Origin: Psilocybe azurescens
Lineage: Eukaryota; Basidiomycota; Agaricomycetes; Agaricales; Agrocybaceae
Length of the DNA stretch: 64,000 nt
Direction of reading: 5' to 3'
NCBI GenBank assembly: GCA_023853785.1
Contig: JAJIRX010000522.1
Coordinates: 124,001 to 188,000, forward strand
Part shown: positions 12,308 through 24,173 of the stretch, piece after piece
Position numbering within the stretch: the first letter of the stretch is position 1
How the letters are laid out: every line of letters starts with the position of its first letter
Translations under genes and position numbers: made by a program
The notes under the pieces: model-generated
The model's database searches: none
Seen by the model: the letters and a program-made list of their open reading frames with translations, nothing else
Told to the model about the DNA's origin: nothing

Positions 12308-14533
12308 GTTTCTGTTACATATACACTGCGTGTGTCTGTTTACTGTGTAATGCACTGTGTCTTTTGGCGCGGAGTCCTGAACTATAGATGTCATGTCGGA
12401 CAGGTATCGACCTCCACCCTATTTTTTGGACACAAGTGCAAGATGTTCATAAGTCTTCTTAACTACAACATCAATCTCCGCTCCTGGAATCGCTTCATAC
12501 GCCGACTCAATTTCCAAATCTTTAGCGCATAAGGAAGCTGACATCGTGGGCGGCCCTACCTCAACTTCAGAAATTCCATGTCCATGCCAATCACAACATC
12601 CGGGGTCTTGACATCTGAGAAACTCTGCTTAACGATCAACATTAGGTACACTGTACATACAGGTGCCAAAACGGAACTTGCTGTTGGCTTTACACTTTTC
12701 TCCACGAATAGGAAAGCCTGGATATGCGGGGCCCTGACGGAAGGATCACACCGTTTCGAATACGCTAGAAGCGAGTCTCACGCGAGGCCCATTCATCCCG
12801 CAACAAACGCCGTCGGAACTTCAGCTGGAGAAACGCAATAACGGAGAAATCTGAGGAGAAGACTGTGGCGCCATGGGTCTGAGCGTGCGTGTATACTAAG
12901 TATGTACAATGCAAAGGCTGTCACTATCGGTTGCAGCGCGCGGTGATTGATTATTTGATGTTAACCTTTCTGAAGAGTCGAAGATCCGAGCCTCGAGTGC
13001 TGAGTACATACTGGGTGCTAGCGCCGGACTTGCCACATTTGTGGGGGTGGTGTTTGATTAATGTTGGACGCCGGGTTCCAGGAGGCCAGTGTCATGGTTA
13101 CTGTGTGTTTTCCAGGCCGACGGCGTGCATGGATTCAAATATTCGAAGTTGCCTCCAAAACTTCTGCGCACCGGCGATTGCAGCCCTCACTCACTCACCC
13201 ACTGGCACTGCGGTAGGGTGCCAATTCCACATTGATATTGCGTTCACTTGCATTATCAGCCGAAGAAGATCCGGACTGCCAGTAAGTATTTGGTACAAGC
13301 CACCTTACCCGTCTTCTGAACCTTCTTCTTACGTTGAGTTACGTTTGCTAAGTCCTGCTGAGATTCGAGAGGGGACTTAAGACAACCCAGCAGCCGCAGC
13401 CTAGTGGGTTGTCCGGCATTGCAGGTGGAGTAACTACTACTCGCGAATGATCCTAAATGATAGAGAATGCATGGTGAATATCCAATATGTAGGTACCATC
13501 AATCAATCGAACTGCGTACTCGAAAAAAGGAAAGTTTCCAAGCTTCAAGCTTTGAAGGACCAACGGGACAACGAACGTTTCTTGGGCTCGGAATTTGCAT
13601 TTACTTGATTGAAACGCGCATATACTTATGTACATAGTGCATATATTTATTGACAGCGTTATCTTGGATTTCTGACAAGTGACGCACTCAGTATAGCTTA
13701 GGCTTCTAATTCCTCCCGAGTTCCTCTGATCTAACTACACCTACAAGTTACAATCATCCACCAACTAGTCGACTGAATGCTCCGCTCCAAGTGACCAGTG
13801 AAGCAATCAATATGTCTTTTGAACTATTATTACAGTACACTTAATGATCCATTCAAATGGAAACCACGCCTCTATCATTTCATCACCTTCGTCTGCGTCA
13901 TGTATCCGCGTTATCACTGGTAATCACTACTAATCACATATTTCACTCTTAGCCAAAGTCTAAATGAAAAGCCTGAGGCCCAAAATCCACTCTATACTCC
14001 TCCATCACACGGATTGCACAAGGAACCTTTGAATTATCAATGATCATTCAATTCTATAAATACCGCAGGCGGTCTCCACTCACACGACCGATTGGGTGGA
14101 CGCTATAGACGTCACACGACCTGTTCGAACGTCTCGAGTTGGGTTTGGCAAGAATACGACTGCTCGTTATTGACGTTGATACGCCATTCCAAGACTTCTT
14201 ATCGCTTTCTTCCCGTTTCTTCTGAGGGTAAGGAGGTCACCTGGACTTCTAATTGGACATGATTCAGGTTCAAAGCTCGACGAAGGACGTCGTCAAAATT
14301 ATTATAATCATGGGATGCAAATGGGGCAAAGCGAGTCCCAGTGTGGGATTGAGTCTACAAATACAAGGGCAATAACTATGCAGGATGACTTTGATAATTT
14401 CGTTTTACAATGCATGATCGAGAGGAATCAAAGAATTACGACGGGAGTGGTGGCAAAAGCAAAAGACGAGGACGTTAACGAGGATGACAGCGATTGAGTG
14501 TTGAGATGAGACCGTATGCAAGTAATAAGTTAC
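12308..14533. other. Intergenic, no supportable gene
   Basis: Short ORFs only, none with a recognisable motif. A TATA-like box (ctataaata, about 14053-14061) could drive a short plus-strand transcript. A 60-codon ORF at 14315-14497 with an acidic tail (DEDVNEDDSD) follows it and ends near the 3' end of the minus-strand HABP4-like gene. It is too weak to call. Confidence 0.45.
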
Positions 14534-15186
14534 TCAAAACAATGGGATCATCTGGAAACATCAGAGTTAGGCAACCGCATTTTCGAAGTGATATGCATAA
14601 AAGACGTACGTTGTCAGAAACGGCGGGCTTGTGAAGTATGCCGTCGCTCTGGGTTGGGGAGCCTACAACCGCAGCTGAGGTACGGGCAATAGCCGACAAG
14701 TCAATGTCTAGACGAGAAGAGAAGCAAGAAAAGGGGCACAGTTCAATAAAGGGAACGGTTTATAAAGACCGAGAGAAGAAATATACGTACCACCAGGGTT
14801 CTTGAATGCGTTCTTCCTGAACTGACGGGCCTTCTGTAGCTCTTCCTCAGACATGCCGCTGGTGCTTCGTACCATATCCGGTTTTCCGTGGGCAGGCGAG
14901 ATGGCTAGTATAGCGCATGTGTCAGGACAGGTTCAACTATGCAATGAGGACACTGAAACTTACACCTGGAAGAGTTGGTGTCTTCGACTGTGGTGGAAAT
15001 CTCACCTTGTTCCTCGAGTTGGTCATCCTCTAAAGCAGCAGCCTCTAGGGTGTGCTCGTCGGCAAGAGAGCCCCAATTGTGGTGACCTGCTCCCGACTTG
15101 CGCAGCGAGGTGTCAAGGCCTGAGCGCGACTCTGATCTATCCTTAATGACAGCCCTTGGATAAGCAGCGCGAGCGGTACGTGTCAT
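14534..15186 (-). CDS. HABP4/Stm1-like mRNA- and ribosome-binding protein
   Basis: Small basic protein of the hyaluronan/mRNA-binding (HABP4_PAI-RBP1) group. Relatives bind mRNA and idle ribosomes in the cytosol. Starts MTRTARAAYPRAVIKDRSES, followed by the conserved RSGLDTSLRKSGAGHHNWGS and an acidic stretch (ALEDDQLEEQGE). A strong GTAAGT donor joins NSSR to SISPAHGKPDMVRSTSG and EEELQKARQFRKNAFKNPG. The next exon reads DIDLSAIARTSAAVVGSPTQ. The last exon is uncertain: splicing at tttccag gives SDNMIPLF and a stop at 14534. If the last intron is read differently the end moves to about 14475. The length (about 150 residues) fits the short fungal members. Confidence 0.8.
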
Positions 15187-15298
15187 ATTGGCAAGTATGG
15201 ATATGAAGGGTGTAGAGTTTGAGTTTGAGTTTGAAGTGATTGTAAAGGCAGTGGTAGTGCAAATGGTAGTGAAGAAAGAGAGATGGAGAGGAATGGGC

Positions 15299-15307
15299 TT
15301 TATATAT
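15299..15307 (-). promoter_or_regulatory. TATA box of the HABP4-like gene
   Basis: The minus strand reads tccatatataaag about 115 nt upstream of the start codon. A CT-rich leader with repeated TCAAACTCAAACTC follows it, as in many highly expressed fungal genes. Confidence 0.55.
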
Positions 15308-16039
15308 GGACTCATTACGCCATCAATTGTGATGAAACCCCAAGGGTAAATAGGTGGTGCGACAGCTGAGCTTAACACCACAAATAGAATCTCGTGACTC
15401 CAAAACCATTCCCAAAGACTTTTGTCTAAATCATTCTAGAGCATTCTAAACTTGACATCGCCTCTTTATTCCTCTCAAGCTTTCCCTTGCTCCAATCATT
15501 TCTTTGCGTGTTAGCAGAGTCCTTTAAGTGCAGAAAGGCCCACAAACATGAAACAAAATATACAACAAACGTACAAACGCACGCGAGCGACGACGGTGGA
15601 GTAGCCCCTGCAAATGGAAAATGCGGGGTAAAGTGTGGGAAGTAGCCACGTGATGCCAGGACCCCGAGCGTCGAGGAAAGATCGCGATCGTTTCCAGGCG
15701 AGTCAAGGCAAGTCTTCGACCCTGAATCGGACCTTGGGCCCTGGGCCGATTTCCCTTTGCGCTCGGGGACTCGACTGTCGAGTTGGGACCGGGTCAAGGA
15801 GCAGGTTCTTTTCTATAAACTTAAAAGAAAACGCGATGCTGATTTTTAGAAGCTCGAAGCATGCGCGATTTTATTATACGTTGCACAATGGCGTCATTTT
15901 TGTCGTCGAACGTCAATCGAGACTGGAGAATTTATGTATTGCTGCGCTTACAGGTCAATTAGTCGTCTAACTACAAGGGCATAATCATCGATAACCAACA
16001 CTGAATATACAAGAGAACCGAGTGTACATTTCTCAGCTA
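15308..16039. other. Intergenic, nothing recognised
   Basis: Contains only shadow ORFs. This is the space between the HABP4-like promoter and the 3' end of the membrane-protein gene. Confidence 0.5.
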
Positions 16040-17074
16040 CTACTTTCCTGGAATCACATTCCAAATGATGAAAAATACCAAGAACCCGGAATTGACGAAG
16101 GTGATCACGAGTAAGCTGACCTTTACCGCCAGGTTCTCTTGCATGACCACGTAAGTCAATACTGCAACGATGAGCGATATAATACCTGCAAAAAATGTGA
16201 AGAGCCCTGTTATAATTCATGTTTGTTAGCGTGAGGACTCCGGGTCTATATACAGTAGTAAAGTTAACTGACAATGCCAAAGCATCGGCTGCCACATTAT
16301 ACTTGCACCGTAGTCCATCATAAGCTGTTCCTGCGTTTTTGGATTGAACCAATGGCCTGCTGGGGGTATGCTTTGGGTCGTACATGGGATGGTTTGACGA
16401 TGATTTGAAACCTATCTCTCCAAGTTTGTCGATCAGAATGAACGAGCTGATCGTGGCACTAATATTGAGAAAGATCGCAGAATAACATGCAATGAGAAGA
16501 ACGGTTTGGGCGCCTTTGCTGGCCCTTTTATGCCATCCTGCGGCGGTGTCTTGAACAGCGTCAGAAGCTGGGCAGCTACGGCAGCTAAAAGGCCGGACTG
16601 CAGGAAACGGAGGTGCTTCAGAATCGCGTAGTGGCAGGAGAATGAAAGTGAGAAAAGCGTACTCACAACCACAGCGCCGCTTTGGCATGTCCACTGCCAT
16701 CCGTCTCTGACGGAAATAACTGGTGGTGGAAGCTCGTCTGTAATCGCTTTAGATGGATCTCATGAAGATCGACAAGATATACGTACAGTCTATCTTGATG
16801 ATTGGTGGAATGTGATTTGCTGGTATAGCCAATCAGTGTTAGAAAATGACAGGATACGTTGTGTCATGTTCATATACCAAAATTGAGGTCTGGTACTGGT
16901 AGAAATAAACTCTGGAATGTCAACTCACCAAAACACTTCCACCACCTCTTAGGGGCCCCGCCTGGAATCAGTTTAGAACCGTATTTTCAAAGAATTGGTT
17001 TATCGATCCTTACTACTTGCTACACTTGATGCAACATATCCACTGTCCTGTATACTTTGTTGATGGGTACTCAT
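16040..17074 (-). CDS. Predicted multi-pass membrane protein, function unknown
   Basis: The spliced model starts MSTHQQSIQDSGYVASSVAS and passes through KRWWKCF and NHIPPIIKIDYELPPPVISV, then RDGWQWTCQSGAVV. Hydrophobic segments follow: FLQSGLLAAVAAQLL, QTVLLIACYSAIFLNISATI, GLFTFFAGIISLIVAVLTYV and VSLLVITFVNSGFLVFFIIW. It ends NVIPGK. The order (soluble N-terminus, WQW block, then four helices) is a pattern seen in many uncharacterised Agaricomycete membrane proteins. At least five introns are needed, with acceptors such as ctgattccag and ctataccag. No enzymatic motif is visible. Exon joins in the N-terminal third are the least certain. Confidence 0.6.
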
Positions 17075-17390
17075 GGGGGCGAATTCAGGAAACCTGTGTT
17101 ACAGTGTGTTTGCGATACATCGGGTATTGGCATTGACAGAGGCGGAGGCGGGGGCTGAGCGGGATTAACTATGCATCGAGCCTAGAAATGAAGAATTGAC
17201 CTCAAAAAGAAGAGAATTACGCACTATTGGGCGGTATACATGGTTGAGTGGTTGCGCAATCACTAGGCATTTCGATTGAGGGAAAAGCCAAGAGCTAGAA
17301 ACTGCAGTGTTGTTGGTGTGTTTCAGTTAGGAAGATACTCGTTTGCTAATGTGTTGTGCAGCGGTTGATATAGAGAAGGCCTCGAGGAAC

Positions 17391-17409
17391 ACATGCCTAA
17401 AAGGCATGT
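17391..17409. repeat. 19-bp palindrome
   Basis: ACATGCCT, a 3-nt A spacer, then AGGCATGT: perfect 8-bp arms. It lies between the divergent membrane-protein and DJ-1 genes and could be a dimeric transcription-factor site. Confidence 0.6.
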
Positions 17410-17572
17410 TTGCTCTATATGGTTAGTACCAAATCTACACGATGATTCAGATCTGTTTCGTAGAACCCTCTGGGTGATGCCTGACCGCTTCTGCCTTCAG
17501 CTGTAGACCCGGTCAGAGAGAAAACAAGACGACCGTCATTTATTTAGTCTTTTAAGCGGTAATTGGAAGAGG

Positions 17573-17610
17573 AGGAGCATTGCTTAGGAGCATTACTTAG
17601 GAGCATATGG
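17573..17610. repeat. 13-bp direct repeat, about 2.9 copies
   Basis: AGGAGCATTGCTT, AGGAGCATTACTT, AGGAGCATATGG in tandem, about 200 nt upstream of the DJ-1 start. The counterpart in unit B is not conserved. Confidence 0.8.
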
Positions 17611-17813
17611 TTAAGGTCAGAATTCAAGGGGGCAGAGCGTCAAAAGGCTCGCAGGGGCGCCAATAATCATGAAATCACATGACTATGTATGTAGTTAATA
17701 TTTATACTTCCGAACTCCGATTCAGGTTCCGTTCGAGGCTTTCCCCAACCATCGCCCGAATTCCTCATCTTCCTCTCCTATAACCTTGCAAGCTTCCGGT
17801 AGAAAATCAAGAA

Positions 17814-18800
17814 ATGCCTTCTGCTCTTATACTCATTGCCGATGGAACCGAAGAAATGGAGTTGTAAGTCCCCTAGAGAATATTCTACCATCAGTTAAAA
17901 CATGCCGCATATCACTCTACCACTATCGCCCCCCCTGTGATGCCGCAGTACGATCACGTATGACACACTGGTTCGCGCTGGGGTGAAGACCGTGTCTGCA
18001 TATGTGGTGGAGTTTGCGTCGTCCAATGTTGGGAAGGGTAGCAATCCCCCTCCAGCTAAATGCTCTCGGGTATGAAAATCCTCCCGGACGTGTTCTTCGA
18101 TTTGTCTGCCTGTGGTCCAGTGAGCCTTTCTCTTCTATGTTGTCAGTAAATATGAAAGAATTGACCTTATGTAATTACGCTATGTCACAGGACGTGTATG
18201 ACCTCATTGTGATTCCGGGAGGCGCTCAAGGCGCCGAGACGATGTCAAATCATCCTTCAGTCCAGGAGGTTATTAAACGATACATAGAAAGAAATAAACT
18301 GGTTGCTATGATATGTGCCGGTAGCTATCAGATCATCACTTCTTCCGGTGCGCATACATTTACTCCCATACAAGGCAGTCTGGCTGCGAAGACGGCGGTT
18401 CTGGCTCGGCAGCCTCTAACTTCTCATCCGAGCGTCAAAGCGCAGCTGGAACGCGGTATGTCTTCTGTAAAAGGCCTGGTTGGGCCCATCTTCATTGTGC
18501 TCTGTCTATTAGACTTTGAATACTCGGAGGAATCAGTCGTAGTTTCTGATAATCTCGTAACGAGGTAAATATATGCGCGTCATTCTTCTTGAACTCTGAT
18601 CGTTGACCACCTTTTTATCTCGCATTCAGTCGAGGCCCAGGTTCGTCATGCAGATCTGACTCCCGTTACCTTCACGGTCTAAATCATGAACAGGCACCGC
18701 TTTTCCCTTTGCACTCACCCTCGTCGAGCTGTTATGCGGACCCGAGAAACGAGCAGAGATCCGCGTTCCTATGGTGTTTCCTCCAAACACCCCGTTCTAA
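17814..18800 (+). CDS. DJ-1/PfpI family protein
   Basis: DJ-1 relatives are small cytosolic proteins with glyoxalase/deglycase or redox-chaperone roles. Start MPSALILIADGTEEMEF; the GTEEME motif is the family hallmark carrying the Glu that pairs with the catalytic Cys. An intron splits ME-F/T. It continues ITYDTLVRAGVKTVSAYVVE, GMKILPDVFFDLSACG, YDLIVIPGGAQGAETMSNHP, the nucleophile elbow MICAGSYQIITSSG with its Cys, and GTAFPFALTLVELLCGPEKR near the end (stop at 18798). The run GGG at 18068-18070 seems one G short: CSRGMKILPD is only read with an added base. Otherwise full length. A decayed copy lies at 22556-23031. Confidence 0.87.
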
Positions 18801-19767
18801 GTTGAAAAGTTGGGGATCATTATCGCTCACTTCTGGGGAGTTGTTCGTAGCAAGACACTGCAAAGATCAAAACATGTATAATCTTGATGGCAATACACAA
18901 AGCAATCCATTTATCGATCGACTGATTGATGCTTTCTGCAAAAATCCCTCAACACAGAATCCTGATATTTCTGTAGCCCAGCGCGAGTGCAATTTGGGAA
19001 ACAACTTCTCAGGATCAGCCCTTTCGTGCTAAGGATGGTAAAGGTATCCGATGCCATCTTTCTCAAGTTCTTCTCCATTGGAAAGATTGCAAAATTAGGG
19101 CACGCCATTCCTGATATCGCTTAGATCATAGCATTGATATTTGACTGCTCACACATTTTTATTCTTTATAACATAGACATTTGAAGGTCGACACTGGCTC
19201 CGGATCAATCTCGAGTATCCGACTCCGAGATCGAGCAGTAAAATGAACAATTCAGACTAAATTTATCACTGTCCCGGAGATCAACAATCAATGACTGAAG
19301 CAAGAAATTTGAGGCCGGGAGTCGTATTCGCCGCATGTAAGTGTTTATTCAGTTTCTGACGAAACTTTTTATATCTTTGCTCACAGGAAGTAAATGACCC
19401 CCTGGAAGGCTCGTAGGAGTATCATCACTCCCGAGTCTAATCTGATCTAGCACTACTCTTAACACCCTACTGTTGCTACAGAGCCTCAGCCAAAGATGGG
19501 CCCGTCCCATCTCAATTGCGGGTTGTGGAGCATCAGCTCATTAGTTGAGACCATCATGCACTGCGATGGTTACAGAGGCATATAAAATGCGTCCTGACAA
19601 GTTGGAAACAATTTGTTCATTTATCCTTGTGTTGCTTCATCCTTTGAAATCTTTCGCTTGACATCCCTCTTTCTTCAGAGCCAACCTTCCCAACTCCCAT
19701 GCTACTTGTTAGGATTGCCTGTTCAGACGGAGAACAGATATAGTTATATCGCTCATCATTGGCAACT
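18801..19767. other. Spacer of duplication unit A
   Basis: No gene recognised. It aligns in patches with 23032-24173 of unit B, e.g. around CATTGATATTTG near 19132 and the counterpart near 23424. Confidence 0.5.
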
Positions 19768-21366
19768 ATGTTCAATGTGACTGACAGGTTAGTTGGTTGA
19801 AGATTCTAATTAACCTGATTTATTTCAACGACCAAGAACAAAATACATTCATCACAGATCCACAAATCCTTTGGTGGAACTACTGCAGACAGATGAGCAA
19901 GTCGACGACGTCAAGCCTATCAGCACCCAGTTTATTAGAGCATTCGATATTATATACCTCATCGGCCTCCTCTCCCTGTTAGCCATCCTCGTCACTGCAT
20001 GCACAAGCTCACGTATTCGACGCTTTTCAACGTGGTACACATTTCTCTTAGCTTGGATCTTTGAGGCCTTCTCGAAATTGCTACTGGTTGGTCAGCAAAC
20101 TTCGGCAGTTTCTCCACGATTTGGACTTTGCGTTGTTCAGGCCTCTTTTATCAATGCGACACCTGTTCTGTATGTGTCATTTTAGTAGACTGCTAGGTCG
20201 CCCTTTACAATTTTTTTGCGATTTAGGTGCTCATTTTATGGGGTCACATTTATTCTCCAGGTAAGTACCACTTTCTCTATCTCGTTTACGAACTGGCTGG
20301 TGGCGAACGCCAGGTGCTGATTGTTGTGGATCGGCGATCATAGACTTTTTCTTACCGTCATGACAATCATCAAGTCAAATATGGCTATAACCAAGTCTCA
20401 TATCATATGGGTATGTGTACTGAGCCCGTTTGATTCACCACTTAAGACCTTTACAAATATCTTGAATCATAGCTCCATGCCCTGCCATGTACTGCTTTCA
20501 TTGCCCACTTTGTCTTGAACTTGATTGTATGTTGCAAATTAACTCTATTGGCCAGAACTCCCAGTTGATCTAAGCTATCAATAATCAATGCGACAATTCT
20601 ACATAGCTTGGACTTACAAATTGAACAGCCACTCAAAAAAAGTCCTTTGGGAGTGTATTGCCATTTTACACGACCTCCTTGGTAAGTAGTTGATACTTTT
20701 GTTTTCCTAATTATCCGAATATAAAACGGACTCTGTCCTTTTCAGTAAAAAAAAATAACAGGAGGATTAGTTATCTTTTGGATGACCACACTTTTTATTC
20801 TCGAAGGTGGGTTGTCTTCTGAGTGCCCAAAATGGGATTAAAGAGCTGATGCTTGATGATGATTAATAGGGTGTTTTGGTGATCATCTTCGATCGCGCCT
20901 GGAAATCAACCGGGAGAATGGTTCCTGGTGGGTATAAGGAATATTTTCTCACTAGTTGCTTTTTTCAGATTATTTTTGATCAGCCTTGGGCCATTAATTG
21001 CATTAGTGTGAGTGATCTGAATCATCTCCTTAAGTTGTCAATGGGCTTAAGATAAGTCCCTGTGTTTGGATGGCAGATTGGCATGCTTCCAGTTCCTTCC
21101 TCAAAGGCAGGACGAAACTGGGCTGCTAGTTCTCCTACAGTCCTCACGTCAGTAGTATGTATGAATCAACCTGGTTGACTTGGTAGACTGATTTACTCTA
21201 TATTACCAGTTCCGCTCATGGCTGCTTTGATCCTCGGGAGTCATAAGGTATGCTTAAATGGCTCTTTTTGCTTTAGCCATAGGAAAATTCGCCACTTGGA
21301 TAGGATATTGTCAGTGTTTGGATTTCTTGGAGGAATTATCATCCCAGAAGTCAGCAGACTGCATGA
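19768..21366 (+). CDS. GPCR-like seven-helix membrane protein, copy A (frame broken)
   Basis: Starts MFNVTDR; an intron then joins it to STNPLVELLQTDEQVDDVKP. Hydrophobic segments follow: FDIIYLIGLLSLLAILVTAC, then a basic loop RIRRFS, then TWYTFLLAWIFEAFSKLLLV and QASFINATPVL. After further short introns come ATILHSLDLQIEQPL, KVLWECIAILHDLL and GLVIFWMTTLFILE. The last recognisable exons contain VPLMAALILGSHK and DIVSVWISWRNYHP (stop 21364-21366). The topology, an N-terminal polar head plus about seven helices, fits an Agaricomycete receptor-like protein of unknown ligand. A 7-A run at 20635-20641 is one longer than the paralogue and breaks the frame. It may be a real lesion or a base-call error. 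Confidence 0.55.
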
Positions 21367-22555
21367 AGACAATTATACTGTCGCATTGGGCCATATGGCC
21401 AGTTTTAGAAATTACTGGCACTGCTGGAGACCATCTGTTGAGGAAAACCGGTCATATGCACTACGTTCACAATTTATCTTGTCTTTGTTTTATTTCCTAT
21501 TCGAGCCATTCGCTTTCCATTTTCGTTCGGGGCCTTGGCAAGCCCCTCTCGCATATTCTTTCTCCCTTTGTTCAGCTATGTAGTGGCACGCCATCCACAC
21601 GGTATCTCTTGTGTGAATGTTATCTTTCCGTACTGTTTGTGTCCTACAACCCCAGCCATTTACTTTATTGTTACGTCTGAGGTTTGTAGTTCTACTATAC
21701 TATCTTCTAACTCGTTACTTACATTACCTTGTAATTCTCACTGCGCATCCAATAACTACAGGTATAAATAGAGCCGTTTAATACATTGTTACGTCTGAGT
21801 TCTCATTGCTCATCCGTAACTACAAACACAGCTATCATGTAAATATCAACAGTCAAGTAATCTAACGAAATTAGAAGCCGACGAAATCCATTACTAATCC
21901 ACCGTGGATTTGGTAATGGTATTGGAAGCCACTGGTTTGGACAAATGTTTCGAGGTTAAACGAGAAGCATTGAATTCAAAGGAAGAAGTCACGCATCATT
22001 GGATATGTATACTTGGTGCACGATTGCTTATAAGGCATTTCGATTCAGAGAAAAGCCAAAGGCTAGAAACTGTTGAGGAACTGTTGTTGCTTTGCGTCAG
22101 CTAGGGAGAGGTTTGCTGACTCGTGTCCAGTTCTGATATTAACATAGCAGAAGTCTCGAAGAATATGGTAGGCTTCACTTACCCGTGTTATTCACACCGT
22201 CAGTACTAGATTTGCATATTTTGTGAAGTTGGGAACGTGAGCTTTGAATCCAATCAGAAAAAAATACATAACAATTATCATGTGTTAGGGTCATTAAACG
22301 GTGGCTGAAAGAGTACGATTGGAGCAGAACTGAGGAATAGATGGTCACCGTCGGTAGTCCAACATCCAGACCTCAAGGCCTCAGGGGTTGTCAAGAGTCA
22401 CCTGATTCAGTTCCGGAATCCGAACTGTGCCTTTCCTCCGAACCATCGTCACCTTTGCTCAACTTTTGCTCGAACTTCCTCAGTTTCTGGTTTATCTTTC
22501 CTTCCTTTTTCCTTTCGTCCTCAACGAGATTTTTACAAGCTTCCAATAAAGGAGA
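21367..22555. other. Junction of the two duplication units, no intact gene
   Basis: From about 21985 the sequence resembles 17210 onward. It includes a stretch matching the DJ-1 upstream region (near 22400-22550 versus 17720-17810). Confidence 0.55.
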
Positions 22556-23031
22556 AAGCCTTCTGCGTATATATATACCCCCATACAAGATAGTCTGGCC
22601 GTGAAGACGGCGGTTCTGGTTCCGTTCTGCAGCCCCTAACTTCTCATCCGAGCATCAAAGCGCAGATGGAACGCGGTATGTCTTCTTTTCTGTCGAGTAA
22701 AAGACCTGGCTGTGCTCACCTTCTTTATTGCGGATGGTCTAAATTTCGAATACTCGGAGGAATCAGTCGTAGTTTCTTGATAATCTAGTAACAAGGTAAA
22801 TATATACATGTCATTCTTCTGAATGCTGATCATTGACCATCTTCTCTATCCAGTCGAGGCCCAGGTTCGTCATACACAAACGAGCTGACCCCGTTACCTT
22901 CACGTTGTCAAATTATGAGATAGGCACCGCTTTCCCCTTTGCACTGTCCCCTTGTCAAGCTGTTATGCGCACCCGAGAAACGAGCAGAGATTTGGGCTCC
23001 GATGGTGTTTCCTTCGAACATGCCGTTCTGA
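22556..23031 (+). pseudogene. Decayed DJ-1/PfpI copy
   Basis: Homologous to the DJ-1 gene at 17814-18800. The start region gaaATGccttctgc has become gaaAGccttctgc, so the ATG is lost. Within about 20 nt the sequence jumps to the equivalent of 18363 (CCCATACAAG), removing the first exons, the PGG region and the catalytic-Cys exon. The remaining 3' part keeps the intron positions and ends at the equivalent of the stop codon, but is frame-disrupted. It cannot encode an active DJ-1. Confidence 0.85.
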
Positions 23032-24173
23032 GTGTAGAAGGCTGGGCTGAATCATTCTTGCTCACTGTAACTTCAATAGATGTTGTTTGTTCCATTCGTC
23101 TCAAGACACCTCAATGATCGTACATGTGTACTTTCGATTGCAATACCCGAATACACGAGATAATTCACTTTCTATGGACTGAATCTGACTGATTGTTTTG
23201 CTTGTCCGGAAAATCTTTTTCGACAGATACAAATGTTTGTTGCAACTTTCCCGTGCAATTTTGGGCAAAAGTCTCTCAGGATCAAATCTTTTTCGAGTCC
23301 TTGGGATGGTAACAGATTCTTGTAGATCATGTAAATCCCCAGGCATCTTCCATCTCTGTCATAAGCCCTTTGGAGTCTGTTGGAATGGCTGCGGAATTTG
23401 GGTACATCTCGGCTTGGACCGTGACATTGATATTTTTGTTTCCCGAGCATATTCACATTTTAATGCACCGATATTCAAAGATCGATAGCGGCTCTGGAAG
23501 CTGGAGTAATCCACACCCTTCCGATGGCCTCGAGTCTTAACATGAACATCGCCCGACTGGTCCATACCCAGAGATAATATGCCTGTCAGGCTTGATCCTT
23601 CTTTGGGCCTTCAAATCATCACTGTTTTTGGAGATCAAGAAACCAGTGATAGATAGACGAAACTCGAATATGAATAGCAGTGACCCAACAACATAATCGA
23701 CCTCTGAATCGTGTTCCTCGCTAGAATTTTCAAGTGTGTATTCAGCTTTTAAAGAAATGTTTTACAACCTAATTTCCAAGAATGAAATAGCCGTCTGGGA
23801 GGCTTGTACTTCGGAATATCCTCCGTCCCGAGTCTAATCTGAGCAAGTACTGCCAGCATCTTACTGTTGCTACGGCGCCTTAACAGACTGATAGGCTCTT
23901 CAGGTTTTTGCGGGGTTAGGGGCGAGTGTTCAACAATTGAAACCATCATGTTTTGCGATTTTTAGCAAATGTGTGCATATAAAAAGTGTCTCGACAGGCT
24001 GTAAGTACTTTGTTTGTCTCTCTTCGCGCTGCTTTGTCCCTCTAGACCGTGCGCTGCGCGCTTCTTCTTCTGTGCCTCTTTTCCTAACTGCTGTACTATC
24101 TGGTGAGGACGATTAGCAAGAACCTCCAGAAAGGGAGTAAAGATAGCTGCATAACGAATCGTGCCAGGGAGCC

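Larger units (their letters stand above)
17210..21900. repeat. Segmental tandem duplication, left unit (A)
   Basis: Matches unit B (about 21985-25900) in the same order: a non-coding stretch with AGGCATTTCGATT (near 17266 and 22034), the DJ-1 gene, its downstream spacer and the GPCR-like gene. Boundaries are by eye. Confidence 0.8.

Noticed and set aside
13000..13380. 163-codon ORF at 12889-13380
   Set aside because: No recognisable domain; mixed composition with no conserved pattern, so probably chance despite its length.
15426..15970. ORFs of 111-123 codons antisense to each other
   Set aside because: Neither shows a domain or partner exon. They lie in the spacer behind the HABP4-like promoter.
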